Assembly: GCF_013343235.1 (NCBI RefSeq)
Contig: NZ_CP040094.1
Coordinates: 744,501-808,500 of the forward strand
Length of the DNA: 64,000 nucleotides
From: Nostoc sp. TCL240-02
GTDB taxonomy: Bacteria; Cyanobacteriota; Cyanobacteriia; Cyanobacteriales; Nostocaceae
Direction of reading: 5' to 3'
The notes beneath the pieces were generated by a model. It searched no databases. It was not told the DNA's origin and saw only the letters and a program-made list of their open reading frames with translations. Both the position numbers and the translations under genes were made by a program. Each line of letters opens with the position of its first letter. Positions within the stretch are counted from its first letter, which is position 1. Below, in pieces: positions 36,956 to 46,876 of the stretch.

Positions 36956-39202
36956 ATGTCAGAAAAATCTACGGAATCTAGAGAATCTATTGATTTAGAC
37001 CTCAGTCGTTACCTATTCATATTGAAACGATGGTGGTTACCTGCGACTGCGATATTTACAGCTACAGTTATTCTCAGTGTTATAGCTACACAATTTATGA
37101 AGCCATCCTATGAAGCCGAAGGAAAACTATTATTTAGAATTCCTTCTTTTAAAGTAGTAGGATCTAGTCTTTTGCCTAGTAATACAGAAGGAGGAGATGC
37201 AGGGGATTTAAAATCGCTGCTAGCAACTCAAAATCCTATCAACACTCAGATAGAAGTTATTTCTTCCCCTGCTTTATTGCAGAGGACAATAGATAAGCTA
37301 CAACTAAAAGACCAAGAAGGGAAACCTCTAGAAGTAGAAAAGCTGCGGAAATCTTTGACCCTGAAAGTTGTTAGTGCGACAGATGTATTGCGAATTAGCT
37401 ATGCCAGCCCTGACCCGGAGCAATCAGCAGCAGTGGTCAACACAATTATGAGTCTTTATTTGGATAATGATATTCTGACAAATCGCTCTGAGGCGGCAGC
37501 AACTCGTCAATTTATTGCCAAGCAGCTTCCTAAGACTCAAGAAGTTGTTAATAATACAGAAGTAGCACTACGTATATTTAAACAGAAGTATCATATAGCA
37601 GATCTGTCAGAGGAAACAAAGTCAGCTGTTACAACTATTGGAAATCTAGACAATGAGATGAATACTGTTAAGGCTCAGTTGGATGAGGTAAACGCCCAAA
37701 CCAATGAACTGCGCCAGAAAGTAGAGCTAAATTCTCAGGAAGCGATCGCTGTGAGTGCCCTTAGTCAGTCACCGGCAGTGCAGGGAGTTCTTGCACAACT
37801 TCAAGAAACTGACCGACAGCTAGCAATTGAGCGTAGCCGTTTCCTAGATGACAACCCTGTAGTTGTTAACTTAGAAGCAAAGAAAGCTAGCTTAAAATCC
37901 CTTTTACAACAGCAAATTGGTCAGACTGTTGGCAATAAAACAGAAGTTTCACAGAACCTATTACAGATTGGACAACTAAGACAAAACCTGATCCAAAATT
38001 TTCTGCAGTCAGAAATACAGCGCATTGGTTTAGCAAAAAGACTCTCCTCTTTATATAACTCCCGTTCTATATACGAAAATCGCGTTAAACTTATACCCCA
38101 ACTAGCACAAAATCAGAGGGAGTTAGAACGAAAAGTTGAAGTCGCAGAATCAACATATCAAACTCTATTGAAAAAGGTTCAAGAATTACAGTTAGTTGAG
38201 AATACAAATACAGCCAGTTCGCGGATTATTGCTCAAGCTATAGTGCCCGATAAGCCAGTAGAAAGCAAAAAAATTATTGTTTTAGTAATAGGAGTAATGT
38301 TCGGTTTATTCTTGGCTACTACAACAGTTCTTGTTCTAGGTATGAGAGATAGATCTCTGAAAACCCTTCAAGAAATCAGAGATATATTTAGATATACTTT
38401 GTTAGGCGTTGTGCCTTTGTCTGTTAAAAAGATTCGCTCCCGTTATTCAAACGCAGAATCAATAAATCAAACAATTGCTGTCAGAGATACGCCTTACTCT
38501 TTAACTAGCGAAATGTACAGAATGATTCAAGCGAATCTGAAATTCCTGAGTTCAGATAAAGTTCTGAAAACCATCGTGGTAACTAGCGCAGTTCCTAAAG
38601 AAGGCAAGTCTACAGTTTCAGCTAATTTGGCAACAGCGATCGCTCAATTAGGACGTAAAGTTTTACTAATAGATGCAGATATGCGAGTTCCTTCTCAGCA
38701 TCATCTGTGGGAAGTAAGTAATGCAGATGGCTTGAGTGAAGTTCTTATAGGTCAGACTGAATTTGATGTTGCTTTATCTAAAGTAATGGATAATCTTGAT
38801 GTCTTAACTGCTGGCTCTAGACCTCCCAATCCACTTGCTTTGCTTGACTCAAAGCGGATGGCATCGCTAATTGAAAGTTTTTCATCTCAATATAAATATG
38901 ATTTTGTAATTATTGATGCTCCTCCCTTGCTTTTGGCAGCTGATGCTTTGACTATAAGCCAAATGACTGATGGGATTTTGTTAGTAGCTCGACCCGGGGT
39001 AATTGATTCTAACAGTGCATCTGCCGCTCAAGAAATGCTAGAGAGGTCCAGTCACAACGTATTAGGTTTAGTTGTGAATGGTATCATTGATAAAAATGAA
39101 TCTAGTAGTTATTTCAACCATGTTAAACAATACTTTACTCATCAAGATTTGGCAAAAGAGACAAAGCTAAAAAAACGTATTCCAGACAAAACCTCTGTAT
39201 AA
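36956..39202 (+). CDS. Polysaccharide co-polymerase with BY-kinase domain (Wzc-like)
   Basis: A 748-residue inner-membrane protein controlling chain length and export. It has an N-terminal Wzz domain with membrane segment WWLPATAIFTATVILSVIA, a long periplasmic coiled-coil region (about residues 170-430), a second membrane segment IIVLVIGVMFGLFLATTTVLVLG, and a cytoplasmic CpsD/CapB-type kinase. The kinase motifs are Walker A VPKEGKSTVSANLA, A' LLIDADMR and B FVIIDAPP. The C-terminal tyrosine cluster is short (SYFNHVKQYF). ATG 36956 is chosen because GGGAAG stands just upstream; a TTG at 36944 is unlikely. Confidence 0.92.
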   Translation: MSEKSTESRESIDLDLSRYLFILKRWWLPATAIFTATVILSVIATQFMKPSYEAEGKLLFRIPSFKVVGSSLLPSNTEGGDAGDLKSLLATQNPINTQIEVISSPALLQRTIDKLQLKDQEGKPLEVEKLRKSLTLKVVSATDVLRISYASPDPEQSAAVVNTIMSLYLDNDILTNRSEAAATRQFIAKQLPKTQEVVNNTEVALRIFKQKYHIADLSEETKSAVTTIGNLDNEMNTVKAQLDEVNAQTNELRQKVELNSQEAIAVSALSQSPAVQGVLAQLQETDRQLAIERSRFLDDNPVVVNLEAKKASLKSLLQQQIGQTVGNKTEVSQNLLQIGQLRQNLIQNFLQSEIQRIGLAKRLSSLYNSRSIYENRVKLIPQLAQNQRELERKVEVAESTYQTLLKKVQELQLVENTNTASSRIIAQAIVPDKPVESKKIIVLVIGVMFGLFLATTTVLVLGMRDRSLKTLQEIRDIFRYTLLGVVPLSVKKIRSRYSNAESINQTIAVRDTPYSLTSEMYRMIQANLKFLSSDKVLKTIVVTSAVPKEGKSTVSANLATAIAQLGRKVLLIDADMRVPSQHHLWEVSNADGLSEVLIGQTEFDVALSKVMDNLDVLTAGSRPPNPLALLDSKRMASLIESFSSQYKYDFVIIDAPPLLLAADALTISQMTDGILLVARPGVIDSNSASAAQEMLERSSHNVLGLVVNGIIDKNESSSYFNHVKQYFTHQDLAKETKLKKRIPDKTSV

Positions 39203-39380
39203 ATTAAGTTAAATAAATTAGGATTTTGTCTTATCAGTTAATTTAATACCATAACTGGTAAATAATAGTATTGTATTAATTACACAATAAATTGGCTAAA
39301 ATTCTTGCCTAGTAAAAAATCAGTAATTAATTCTGTTGGAATACTTGTATCATATCTATTTAATTATTTAGCCAAAAAAC

Positions 39381-39416
39381 AATAAGCCTACTTTCACAAG
39401 TAGGCTTATTATTTTG
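39381..39416. terminator. Bidirectional Rho-independent terminator
   Basis: A perfect 13-bp stem (AATAAGCCTACTT, loop TCAC, AAGTAGGCTTATT) at 39381-39410 is followed by ATTTTG on the plus strand; the minus strand shows GTTTTTTG after the stem. It lies between the convergent wzc-like and beta-helix genes and should end both transcripts. Confidence 0.85.
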
Positions 39417-39493
39417 TATAACTCTAGACTTCAGCCTGACAGAACTATGTGTTGTAGATTGTTGGGTGTGGATTTCGGGACACAATATTACGG

Positions 39494-40918
39494 TTACTGA
39501 TATTCGTGTGCCCCAATATCATATCCAGCACCGACAGGACGAGGTTTACCAAAATAATCATTTTTCAAATTATTCCACTTAAAACCATTATTGATGGACC
39601 GACTAGTTCCCTTTATTCTAAAGTCACCACCTGAGGTATTTACAAACTGTGGATCTGCCATAATATCGTTAGGTCCCACAGAAACTACACGAGAACCATT
39701 GTTGTTGTATAGGTTATAGTTAAAAGTAGTGTTAGTACTTTTATTATTCGTGCTTATTGGTTTGTTAGGCGCAGAATAAAGGATGTTATTGACAACTTTG
39801 ATATCACCTGAATAATTACTCATGATTTGCCCGTAATTAATTCCCGCAGTCTGGTTATTCAGATAAGCTGTGTTGTGGACAATATCTACATGGTCGCTGT
39901 CATAGGCATGAATGCCCGAACCACCATTTTTATATGAGATATTGTTGGCAATCAAAGTACGTCCTTGATACCCATTATCTCGTGACTTATCAACAATAAT
40001 ACCATTACCGTCTTGGAACTTTCCATTGTAATACCAGGGAACAAACATTTGATTGTTGTAGACTTTGTTTCTGGTAACATACATCTTATAGTTCTGGTTA
40101 TTATCATAATTCCAATTGTTGAGCAGTGAAATGCCACTAGCCCCGTATGGTGAGTACCAGGCATTATTATATACTTCGTTATTGTCGACTGTTACATAGT
40201 CCGATTCAATAACTGAAATACCCCCACCGCCACAATCATGTACCTTGTTGTTGAGAATACGTATGTGGTGGGAACGGCCATTTTTTCGTCCATCTATATT
40301 TATGCAGTTTCCACTCGTCAGTGGGTTGGATTTATTGTATTTCTGACTCAGCGCATAACTCAGGGTTATATTGGTATTGTTCCCTGCAACCTCCAGACCA
40401 TTTATCTCAATATATGAGGCTCCATTCTCAATGGTAATTCCATTCCATCCATTGTGCTGAATTTTTGGCTTGTCTCCAGGATATGCCTTATAGGTAATCC
40501 ATGAATTGGCCGTTCCAGAGCGTTTAATTACTAGTAACGAGCTATTAGAGCTGGCATTTTTGTATACTCCGTCCATAATAAGTACTGTAGTGCCAGGTCC
40601 AGTTAGGTCTGCTGCCCTTTGAATTGTCCTAAAGGCAGATGACGGAGTGAGTCCGCTATTTTTGTCGCTTCCGCTACCACTAACATAGTATGTTGTAGCA
40701 GTTGGAACTTGGCTGATCAGTTTGCGATTCGGAAGTGAAATGTTTTGATCGGTGGATAACTGACGAACATCTTTAACTAAAGACTCTGTTATTCTCTGTC
40801 CTTGAACCAGACCTGTTAATGCCCAGGGAAGTACAAGAGATGCACCTAAACTGAGAAAGCCTAAACCATGAATCATCATAGGGAAAAATAGGGTATATTG
40901 CAAAAACTGAATCGTCAA
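39494..40918 (-). CDS. Exported right-handed beta-helix protein
   Basis: A 474-residue protein with a hydrophobic N-terminal signal or anchor (about residues 15-40, MIHGLGFLSLGASLVLPWALTGL). A parallel beta-helix follows, made of repeated N-rich turns (HIRILNNKVHDCGGGGISV, YVTVDNNEVYNNAWY, DIVHNTAYLNN), ending with the DIGAHEYQ tail of choice-of-anchor-Q proteins. The start YYVSGSGSDKNSGLTPSSAFRTIQ is typical of secreted polysaccharide lyases or binding proteins. It probably trims, epimerises or binds the exported polymer, but catalytic residues cannot be assigned. Confidence 0.85.
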   Translation of the reverse strand: MTIQFLQYTLFFPMMIHGLGFLSLGASLVLPWALTGLVQGQRITESLVKDVRQLSTDQNISLPNRKLISQVPTATTYYVSGSGSDKNSGLTPSSAFRTIQRAADLTGPGTTVLIMDGVYKNASSNSSLLVIKRSGTANSWITYKAYPGDKPKIQHNGWNGITIENGASYIEINGLEVAGNNTNITLSYALSQKYNKSNPLTSGNCINIDGRKNGRSHHIRILNNKVHDCGGGGISVIESDYVTVDNNEVYNNAWYSPYGASGISLLNNWNYDNNQNYKMYVTRNKVYNNQMFVPWYYNGKFQDGNGIIVDKSRDNGYQGRTLIANNISYKNGGSGIHAYDSDHVDIVHNTAYLNNQTAGINYGQIMSNYSGDIKVVNNILYSAPNKPISTNNKSTNTTFNYNLYNNNGSRVVSVGPNDIMADPQFVNTSGGDFRIKGTSRSINNGFKWNNLKNDYFGKPRPVGAGYDIGAHEYQ

Positions 40919-41840
40919 CGGTCAGTAACTCTAGCCTTGGTCAGTAAGTCAGTATTGGATACGGTCGTGTAACTGTCATTTGTAAGTTTATAAACGGTTT
41001 ATCAGGTTTACACCTGAGCATTTCCACGTAAATATCGCTGAAATGTCTTTCTAGTCAGTGTTTCAAAAATGGCAACCATCTGGTAAAAGTACTGAAAATC
41101 CCTCAGTATACAGAGTTATCCCATTAATGAACACTAACCAACCGTACAAATGACATCATTTCCAATTGGACATCATTCTACTGTGTATACGCGGTATCTG
41201 TAGTTAAGATAGTATATCTGTCATTAAACAGTTATTTTACTTAAATAATTCTTATGATAATGATAATTAATAAAAGAAAAAAAGTCTTGCAGAACATGCT
41301 TTCTGCAATTTTTGCCTTTTGAAATATTCTCATTATCATAAAAAATTAGGCTAATTAAAACAAAGTTTTAAAAGGTATATCAATGGCAAATTCAGAAATT
41401 TCAGTGATGGCTTTCGGTTTACGGAATTTAAGGCTCAGTAATAAAACTTAGGATTTTATAAATTTTAGTATAAAATATAAACAATTTAAGAAGCGATCGC
41501 AAAAGGCAAGACAGTTCTGTACCCTAGTATTGTCTTATCCTGTGGTCAAATAGGAGTATCTGGGAAGCGTTGGGGAGAGGTGTATTTCATTTACTGGTAA
41601 GTGCTGTAGTTTAACTAATACTTACGCGTAAGAGATACTCACTTTTTTTTAAGAGGGATCGAGCTTTCTGGTTTTGAGTGCGTAAGTCCAGTTAATAAAA
41701 GAGGTGGTTATGAGAGATGAGTATTGCTCTCTCCCAATGGAATACACCAAGAGCAATCAATCTCTTTGACTACATAGATATTGTAATTTTGGGGACGGAG
41801 AAGTTTAACCAACGCCCCCAATTCACATCTGTATATAAAG
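40919..41840. other. 0.9-kb gene-free region with nested inverted repeats
   Basis: It lies between two leftward genes. A hairpin TTGCAGAA (41287-41294) / TTCTGCAA (41301-41308) has T-runs on both sides and may end the wza-like transcript or an unannotated RNA. It sits inside a wider inverted repeat, TATGATAATGATAAT (41253-41267) with ATTCTCATTATCATA (41328-41342). Two direct copies of GACATCATT occur near 41151 and 41168. No convincing gene is present. Confidence 0.5.
41256..41267. promoter_or_regulatory. Fur-box-like motif
   Basis: GATAATGATAAT matches the first twelve bases of the classical Fur box, with a second inverted CATTATC about 60 bp away. The nearest leftward gene starts about 340 bp away. 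It is a sequence match only. Confidence 0.3.
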
Positions 41841-43310
41841 CTAGAGTCCGAACAAGTTCAGAAGATTAAAGATAACACCGAGAGGGCCAGTTATAGTGTT
41901 TATGGTATCGCCAGTCTTAGCGGAACCCGATCTGTTGACTACCACAACATCATTATTGCGGAGTATGGGATTAGTTTGCTCATTAATGCCAGCAGAAAAA
42001 TCCACTTTCACTATCCGTTTAGTGACAGAACCATTAGGGTTGAGGCGAATCAAATCAACAGCACTGCTGCTAGCTCTGGCATCATTAAATCCGCCAGCTG
42101 CCAGTATAGCTTGATTTAAAGAGCTATTCGGCTGAACATCTGTTAAGCCTGGTTTTTTAACTTCGCCTACCACACCAACTTGAATGCGTGTAGGAGACAA
42201 AGTAGTGGTAGCTAATTGAGTAGCTTCTGCGGGGTTAATCTCAGTTGCCGTCGGAATAACAATTGTATCTCCGTCTTGCACGATGATGTCTTGACTAGCG
42301 TCGCCACTCTGCAATAGTTGCCAAAGATTAATATCTATAGCTTGTTCTGAGCCGGTTCTTGTAAGTCGACGTAGCTTGAGATTACGAACATCAGCCTGTG
42401 CTGTAATTCCCCCAGCTAGTTGAATAACCCGTGTCACGTTTGGTAGACCATTGGGATTAGCAGTACCACTGTTAGTTGCTGCGCCCCCCTGAGCATCTGT
42501 ACTGGCTGGGGTGACAAGATACGAACCGGGACGATTAACTTCACCAATAATTGTTACTGTGCGAGGCGTGGTTTGGCTGGCAGCAAAGTTAGATGCAAAT
42601 ATATTACGAGATTCTGCCACGTTGAAGTTGGTTGCTGTTGGTACAACTATAGTGTCTCCATCACGCAAGGTAATATCTTGTGATAACCTACCTGTTTGGA
42701 TAAGTTCCTTCAAATTGACGCTAACGGTTTGCTCTGAAGAACGTCCTATTTTACGCCGTAATTGAACTTGAGTCACATCGGCAGCCAAGGTTACCCCCTG
42801 TGCTGTTGTCAATGCGGCTAATACAGTGGGATATTGTACACCTGGATTGTTCCCTGCACCTCCGCTCAAACTCAGAGTGTAGGCTCCTGGACGTGTTACC
42901 TCTCCGGCAACAAAAACATTGATGGGGCGAGGCGATAACAGATTGACTGAGATCAAGGGACGTTTCAGGAAGCGGGAATATCTTCTAGCAATTTCATCAG
43001 CAGCCTGTTCCGTTGTTAGACCGAGGACTGACACACTGCCAATTAAAGGTAGGTTGATTGCTCCACCTGGGGGAACTTGGTATTCTCCTGTATATTCAGG
43101 TACTTCAAATACATTTACCCGGATGAGATCGCCGCCTCCTAATGAATAATTAGTATCTAATTGTGTTTGTGTGCTTGGTGTTTGTGTAGTTGGTGGTAAT
43201 GGTTGTCCCTGAGCTAGACTCGCAAATGGCACAGCGACATTGACAGCACTTAACAAAGCCACACCCACAACTGGCTGAGTTAGGAATTTAAACAAACTTG
43301 TGTTAAGCAT
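41841..43310 (-). CDS. Polysaccharide export outer-membrane protein (Wza-like)
   Basis: A 489-residue exported protein. After a signal sequence (about residues 10-34, ending FASLAQG) it has a Poly_export domain (LGGGDLIRVNVFEVPEYTGEYQVPPGGAINLPLIG), then three SLBB-like domains (INVFVAGEVTRPGAYTLS, VTIIGEVNRPGSYLV, VGVVGEVKKPGLTDV). It would form the outer-membrane/periplasmic export channel paired with the Wzc-like protein. No lipobox cysteine is seen, so anchoring may differ from E. coli Wza. It is in opposite orientation to the biosynthesis genes. Confidence 0.9.
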   Translation of the reverse strand: MLNTSLFKFLTQPVVGVALLSAVNVAVPFASLAQGQPLPPTTQTPSTQTQLDTNYSLGGGDLIRVNVFEVPEYTGEYQVPPGGAINLPLIGSVSVLGLTTEQAADEIARRYSRFLKRPLISVNLLSPRPINVFVAGEVTRPGAYTLSLSGGAGNNPGVQYPTVLAALTTAQGVTLAADVTQVQLRRKIGRSSEQTVSVNLKELIQTGRLSQDITLRDGDTIVVPTATNFNVAESRNIFASNFAASQTTPRTVTIIGEVNRPGSYLVTPASTDAQGGAATNSGTANPNGLPNVTRVIQLAGGITAQADVRNLKLRRLTRTGSEQAIDINLWQLLQSGDASQDIIVQDGDTIVIPTATEINPAEATQLATTTLSPTRIQVGVVGEVKKPGLTDVQPNSSLNQAILAAGGFNDARASSSAVDLIRLNPNGSVTKRIVKVDFSAGINEQTNPILRNNDVVVVNRSGSAKTGDTINTITGPLGVIFNLLNLFGL

Positions 43311-43845
43311 ATTTACCTGAGATTCTGAAACTACAATTAATAAAGTACTGTCTAAACATTTTTATTTTGACTATACCTAAGTATTCAAGTTCCCCAACAC
43401 TCTTATTTTCCCCGAAAAGTGTAATTTTCCGGAGGAAATTTGTTTATTGAATTTGAATTTTTAGTGAAGTTAATTTAAAGTTGAGCAAACTTGAATATGG
43501 AGATTATCAAAAAATATGTGACTTACGCAGATAAACGCAGTTTATATAAAAAATTGTCTGTTATGTAAAGAGGTACTTACGAATAACGCATTTCTACCAA
43601 AGTCAATTAAATGACACTTAAACTGTGATTCTAAATATTCTATTATTAGTAATTTTTGCAAAAATTATGAACTTCATTATTGATTAACTACAAATAACCT
43701 TGAAAAAGGTGGAAATTTAGTTGTTTGTGAGTTGGATTGAGCAAAAACAAACTCAAAAAGGCGGAAATTTAAAGTTATTTTGTAAATAGATACCACGTAA
43801 ATACGTTGATTAAACAAATCTAGGATTGAGTATTTGGCAAATCAA
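43311..43845. other. Intergenic region upstream of the export gene
   Basis: This 535-bp AT-rich gap holds the wza-like promoter. A direct repeat AAAAAGGYGGAAATTTA occurs twice about 52 bp apart (near 43704 and 43756). A weak hairpin CCGAAAA / TTTTCCGG lies at about 43413-43433 in the transcribed leader. No coding sequence was seen. Confidence 0.45.
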
Positions 43846-44829
43846 TTAATTAAGTGAGTTATTTTTTCTTTGAATTTGTTGAATAAAAAACTCTTCTAGG
43901 GAGTAACGCGACAAGCTCATGGCAATAATTTTACCTTCCATCAGACGAACACTAGCGAGGAAATCATAGTAATCGTCTTGTAGTGTACCTTGCCAGGAAC
44001 CATCAGGTTCAAATCTGAGAGTGGGTATCCATTTTTTGAGAATTTCCCAGTCACCGCCTTGACCTTTTACATGATATGTGTTGTCTACGCCTAAAAGTTC
44101 ATTAAGGGAACCAGAGCAAATTAGTTCACCTTGAGCAAGGATGGCAATGCGATCGCAAATTTGTTCTACTTCACTAAGAACATGGCTATTGAAAAAAATC
44201 GTCTTCCCAGCAGCTTTTAGCGCCAGAATAATTTCTCGCATTTGGTAGCGTCCTATAGGATCAAGACCAGACATTGGTTCATCGAGAAAAACCAAATCTG
44301 GCTCGTTAATTAGCGCCTGTGCCATACCAACACGCTGTAGCATTCCTTTTGAGTAGCGGCGTAATAGTTTTTTGCAAGCATCAGCTTGGGATAAACCCAC
44401 TAATTCCAGCAGTTGGGGAATGCGTTGGCGTTGGACACTTTGGGGAATTTGGAATAGTCCAGCAGCTAGCTGCAAAAATTCCCAGCCAGTGAGATAGTCA
44501 TACAAATAGGGATTTTCTGGCAAATAGCCGATATGTTGCTTAACACTACGATCGCCTATAGGTTTATCCAATAACAATCCCCGTCCAGAAGTGGGATGAA
44601 TAATTCCCAGCAACAATTTTAAAAGGGTGGTTTTACCAGCACCGTTTGGTCCCAGCAACCCAAAGGTTTCGCCTTTGTAAACTGTTAAAGAACAGTTTTT
44701 GAGAGATACGATTTTTTGATTTAGCCAAAAACCAGTGCGATAGACTTTTCGCAACTCAGAAGTTAGGACTACTGGCGGAGTGTCTGACGTATTAAGTTGA
44801 GAATCAGGGTCATCTGCAACAGACTTCAT
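43846..44829 (-). CDS. ABC transporter ATPase, ABC-2 type
   Basis: A 327-residue nucleotide-binding subunit with Walker A GLLGPNGAGKTTLLKLLLG, signature YSKGMLQRVGMAQAL, Walker B LVFLDEPMSGLDP and switch NSHVLSEVE. A C-terminal DUF4162-like extension of about 90 residues is typical of ABC-2 exporters (CcmA/NatA-like). The permease is not visible; downstream is intergenic DNA. It is unlikely to serve the adjacent Wzx/Wzy-type polysaccharide pathway, which needs no ABC exporter. Confidence 0.88.
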   Translation of the reverse strand: MKSVADDPDSQLNTSDTPPVVLTSELRKVYRTGFWLNQKIVSLKNCSLTVYKGETFGLLGPNGAGKTTLLKLLLGIIHPTSGRGLLLDKPIGDRSVKQHIGYLPENPYLYDYLTGWEFLQLAAGLFQIPQSVQRQRIPQLLELVGLSQADACKKLLRRYSKGMLQRVGMAQALINEPDLVFLDEPMSGLDPIGRYQMREIILALKAAGKTIFFNSHVLSEVEQICDRIAILAQGELICSGSLNELLGVDNTYHVKGQGGDWEILKKWIPTLRFEPDGSWQGTLQDDYYDFLASVRLMEGKIIAMSLSRYSLEEFFIQQIQRKNNSLN

Positions 44830-44980
44830 CTTGGTTCAACCACTAATTACCAGCTTGGTATTAATTACAAGTTACCTAGTAGGCTGATAATAACCATCAC
44901 CAAGCCATGTGTCAATTATTGGGGATTGGGGATTGGGAGAATAATGAATGCACCATACTCAACACCCCATTTGACTCGTT

Positions 44981-45616
44981 TTATAGAACGCCTTTAGAAC
45001 TGGGAATTAAGCCAGCACGACGGGGATCAATTTCCACTGCTAACCGTGCTGCCCTTGCAAAGGCTTTAAATGTCGCCTCTATAATGTGATGGGAATTAAT
45101 GCCATCCAGTTGCCGAATGTGCAGTGTCATTTGGCTATGGTTCACGATCGCCACAAAGAATTCGCGCACGAGTTGGGTGTCATAAGTTCCTACACGCTGG
45201 GTAGGAATTTGCAAGCCGTAGCTGAGGTGAGGCCGTCCAGAAAAGTCTAGCGCTACCTGAACTAAAGCTTCATCCAATGGCGCAAGAAAATTACCAAAGC
45301 GGACAATACCTTTTCTGTCACCTAGTGCTTGGTTGAAAGCTTGACCCAAGGTAATGCCTACATCTTCGTTGGTGTGATGGTCATCAATTTCTAAGTCTCC
45401 CTTGGCTTGGACATCTATATCAATCAGACCGTGGGAGGCAATTTGATGCAACATGTGATCTAAAAACGGAATGCCTGTTGCTGCTGTGCAAGTTCCTCTA
45501 CCATCGAGGTTGATGGTAACTTCCACATCAGTTTCACCAGTGGTACGGCGAACAGTGGCAATCCGAGGGGTTTTTGTTAACTGGTCGTAATTTGAATTAA
45601 CTTTGCTAATTTGCAT
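44981..45616 (-). CDS. hisB: Imidazoleglycerol-phosphate dehydratase
   Basis: A 211-residue HisB catalysing the sixth step of histidine synthesis; it is a manganese enzyme forming 24-mers. Metal-binding motifs are [27 protein letters not shown] and the late [12 protein letters not shown] start it at ATG 45616 (MQISKVNSN). The frame is open to 45748 through a heptamer repeat that gives a PIPHSPF-periodic extension, judged non-native. No ribosome-binding site is visible because the repeat adjoins the ATG. It is downstream of fabI on the same strand. Confidence 0.94.
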   Translation of the reverse strand: MQISKVNSNYDQLTKTPRIATVRRTTGETDVEVTINLDGRGTCTAATGIPFLDHMLHQIASHGLIDIDVQAKGDLEIDDHHTNEDVGITLGQAFNQALGDRKGIVRFGNFLAPLDEALVQVALDFSGRPHLSYGLQIPTQRVGTYDTQLVREFFVAIVNHSQMTLHIRQLDGINSHHIIEATFKAFARAARLAVEIDPRRAGLIPSSKGVL

Positions 45617-45700
45617 TGGGAATGGGGAATGGGGAATGGGGAATGGGGAATGGGGAATGGGGAATGGGGAATGGGGAATGGGGAATGGGGAATGGGGAAT
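45617..45700. repeat. Heptanucleotide tandem repeat, about 12 copies of GGGGAAT
   Basis: Near-perfect 7-bp units run directly up to the hisB start codon and occupy the space between fabI and hisB. The arrangement mirrors the repeat in front of rsmG. Confidence 0.95.
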
Positions 45701-45719
45701 TAGCAATGCCCAAATTATC

Positions 45720-46496
45720 TTACATTCCCATAATTTCATATCCTGCATCTACATATAGAACTTGTCCGGTAATACCACTGGACAAATCACTACACAAGAA
45801 AGCGGCAGCGTTGCCGACTTCTAGCTGAGTGACGGTACGGCGTAGGGGAGCTACTTCTTCTACATGATGAATCATATCCAAAATTCCACCCACTGCTGAA
45901 GATGCCAAGGTGCGGATGGGGCCTGCGGAGATGGCATTGACGCGGATATTTTGCGGCCCTAGTTCAGCAGCTAGGTAACGCACACTCATTTCTAATCCTG
46001 CCTTGGCAACTCCCATAACGTTGTAGTTAGGAATTGCTCTAACACCGCCTAAATATGTCAGCGTGACGATACTACCTCCCTCTGTCATTAAAGGTTTAGC
46101 TGCACCACTTAACTGCACCAGCGAGTAGGTACTGATTTCTAAGGCGGTGTTAAAGCCAGAACGAGAGGTTTGGCTAAAATCTCCACTCAAATCGTCTTTG
46201 CTGGCAAAAGCCAAACAATGGATGAGGATATCTAACTTCCCCCATTGCTCGCGGATTGTCTCAAAGGTAGATTGAATCTGTTCCTCATCTTGGACATTAC
46301 AGGGAAGAAATAAGCTTGGATTGAGAGGTTCTACTAACTCCGCGACTTTTTTCTCCATTTTGCCGCGTTCATCCGGCAGATAAGTAATACCCAGGTTTGC
46401 TCCGGCTTTATGCAGCTGTTGGGCGATGCCCCAGGCGATCGAGCGGTTATTGGCAATACCTGTAACAAGAGCATTTTTTCCAGTCAGATTCAGCAT
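45720..46496 (-). CDS. fabI: Enoyl-[acyl-carrier-protein] reductase (NADH)
   Basis: A 258-residue reductase for the last step of each fatty-acid elongation cycle. It has the N-terminal [21 protein letters not shown] dinucleotide-binding site with the FabI-specific SIAWGIA. The catalytic Y-x6-K is present as YNVMGVAK, and [11 protein letters not shown] is the substrate loop. The C-terminus ends [10 protein letters not shown], as in cyanobacterial FabI. hisB follows on the same strand with the heptamer repeat between, so the two may share a transcript. Confidence 0.96.
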   Translation of the reverse strand: MLNLTGKNALVTGIANNRSIAWGIAQQLHKAGANLGITYLPDERGKMEKKVAELVEPLNPSLFLPCNVQDEEQIQSTFETIREQWGKLDILIHCLAFASKDDLSGDFSQTSRSGFNTALEISTYSLVQLSGAAKPLMTEGGSIVTLTYLGGVRAIPNYNVMGVAKAGLEMSVRYLAAELGPQNIRVNAISAGPIRTLASSAVGGILDMIHHVEEVAPLRRTVTQLEVGNAAAFLCSDLSSGITGQVLYVDAGYEIMGM

Positions 46497-46876
46497 AGAA
46501 ATTGTTAATGCGATCGATCATTAGGAGCATACTAGAATCTGAGGCACGTTTTGTCTTTGTTTTATACAGGATTTGCAAAAATGAATATTGAGAAGGGTGT
46601 TTGCTGTGACAAAATTCTTGATTTTTCCTAAAGATTTTCTCAAGATATCTTTATTTGTTCTTTAAAAAACCCTTTTTAATACAGCTATTGGAACTACTTA
46701 TCAACAAGTAGTAGCTGAAAGGATCAACAATTATGTATCATTATAAACAAACAGTTATGAAGTGATTTGTTTGAGTATAGGAAAGTACAGAAAGGTTGAC
46801 GGTGCTTTATTCATTTTTCGGGTGTATTCTTAGGTAATCAGTTTTTGTTTTTCCGGCATTGGGTAGGGGAAGGGAG
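46497..46876. other. Divergent fabI-ntcA promoter region
   Basis: This 380-bp non-coding stretch holds both promoters. The NtcA-type site at 46734-46749 is annotated separately. GAGTATAG at 46773-46780 is a possible -10 for ntcA. For fabI no clear box was found. Confidence 0.5.
46734..46749 (+). promoter_or_regulatory. Candidate NtcA-binding site upstream of ntcA
   Basis: TGT-ATCATTATAA-ACA fits the TGT-N10-ACA core of NtcA sites. The inner GTA-N8-AAC differs from GTA-N8-TAC by one base. Its centre lies about 30-35 bp before a possible -10 (GAGTAT/TATAGG, 46773-46781), the usual class-II activator spacing. Autoregulation of ntcA is known in heterocystous cyanobacteria. Confidence 0.55.

Noticed and set aside
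43846-44829. ABC ATPase as polysaccharide exporter
   Set aside because: The locus already has Wzx/Wzy/Wzc/Wza components, and no ABC-2 permease is adjacent.
45617-45748. N-terminal extension of hisB to 45748
   Set aside because: It is repeat-encoded, overlaps fabI, and has no similarity to HisB; the family N-terminus begins after ATG 45616.
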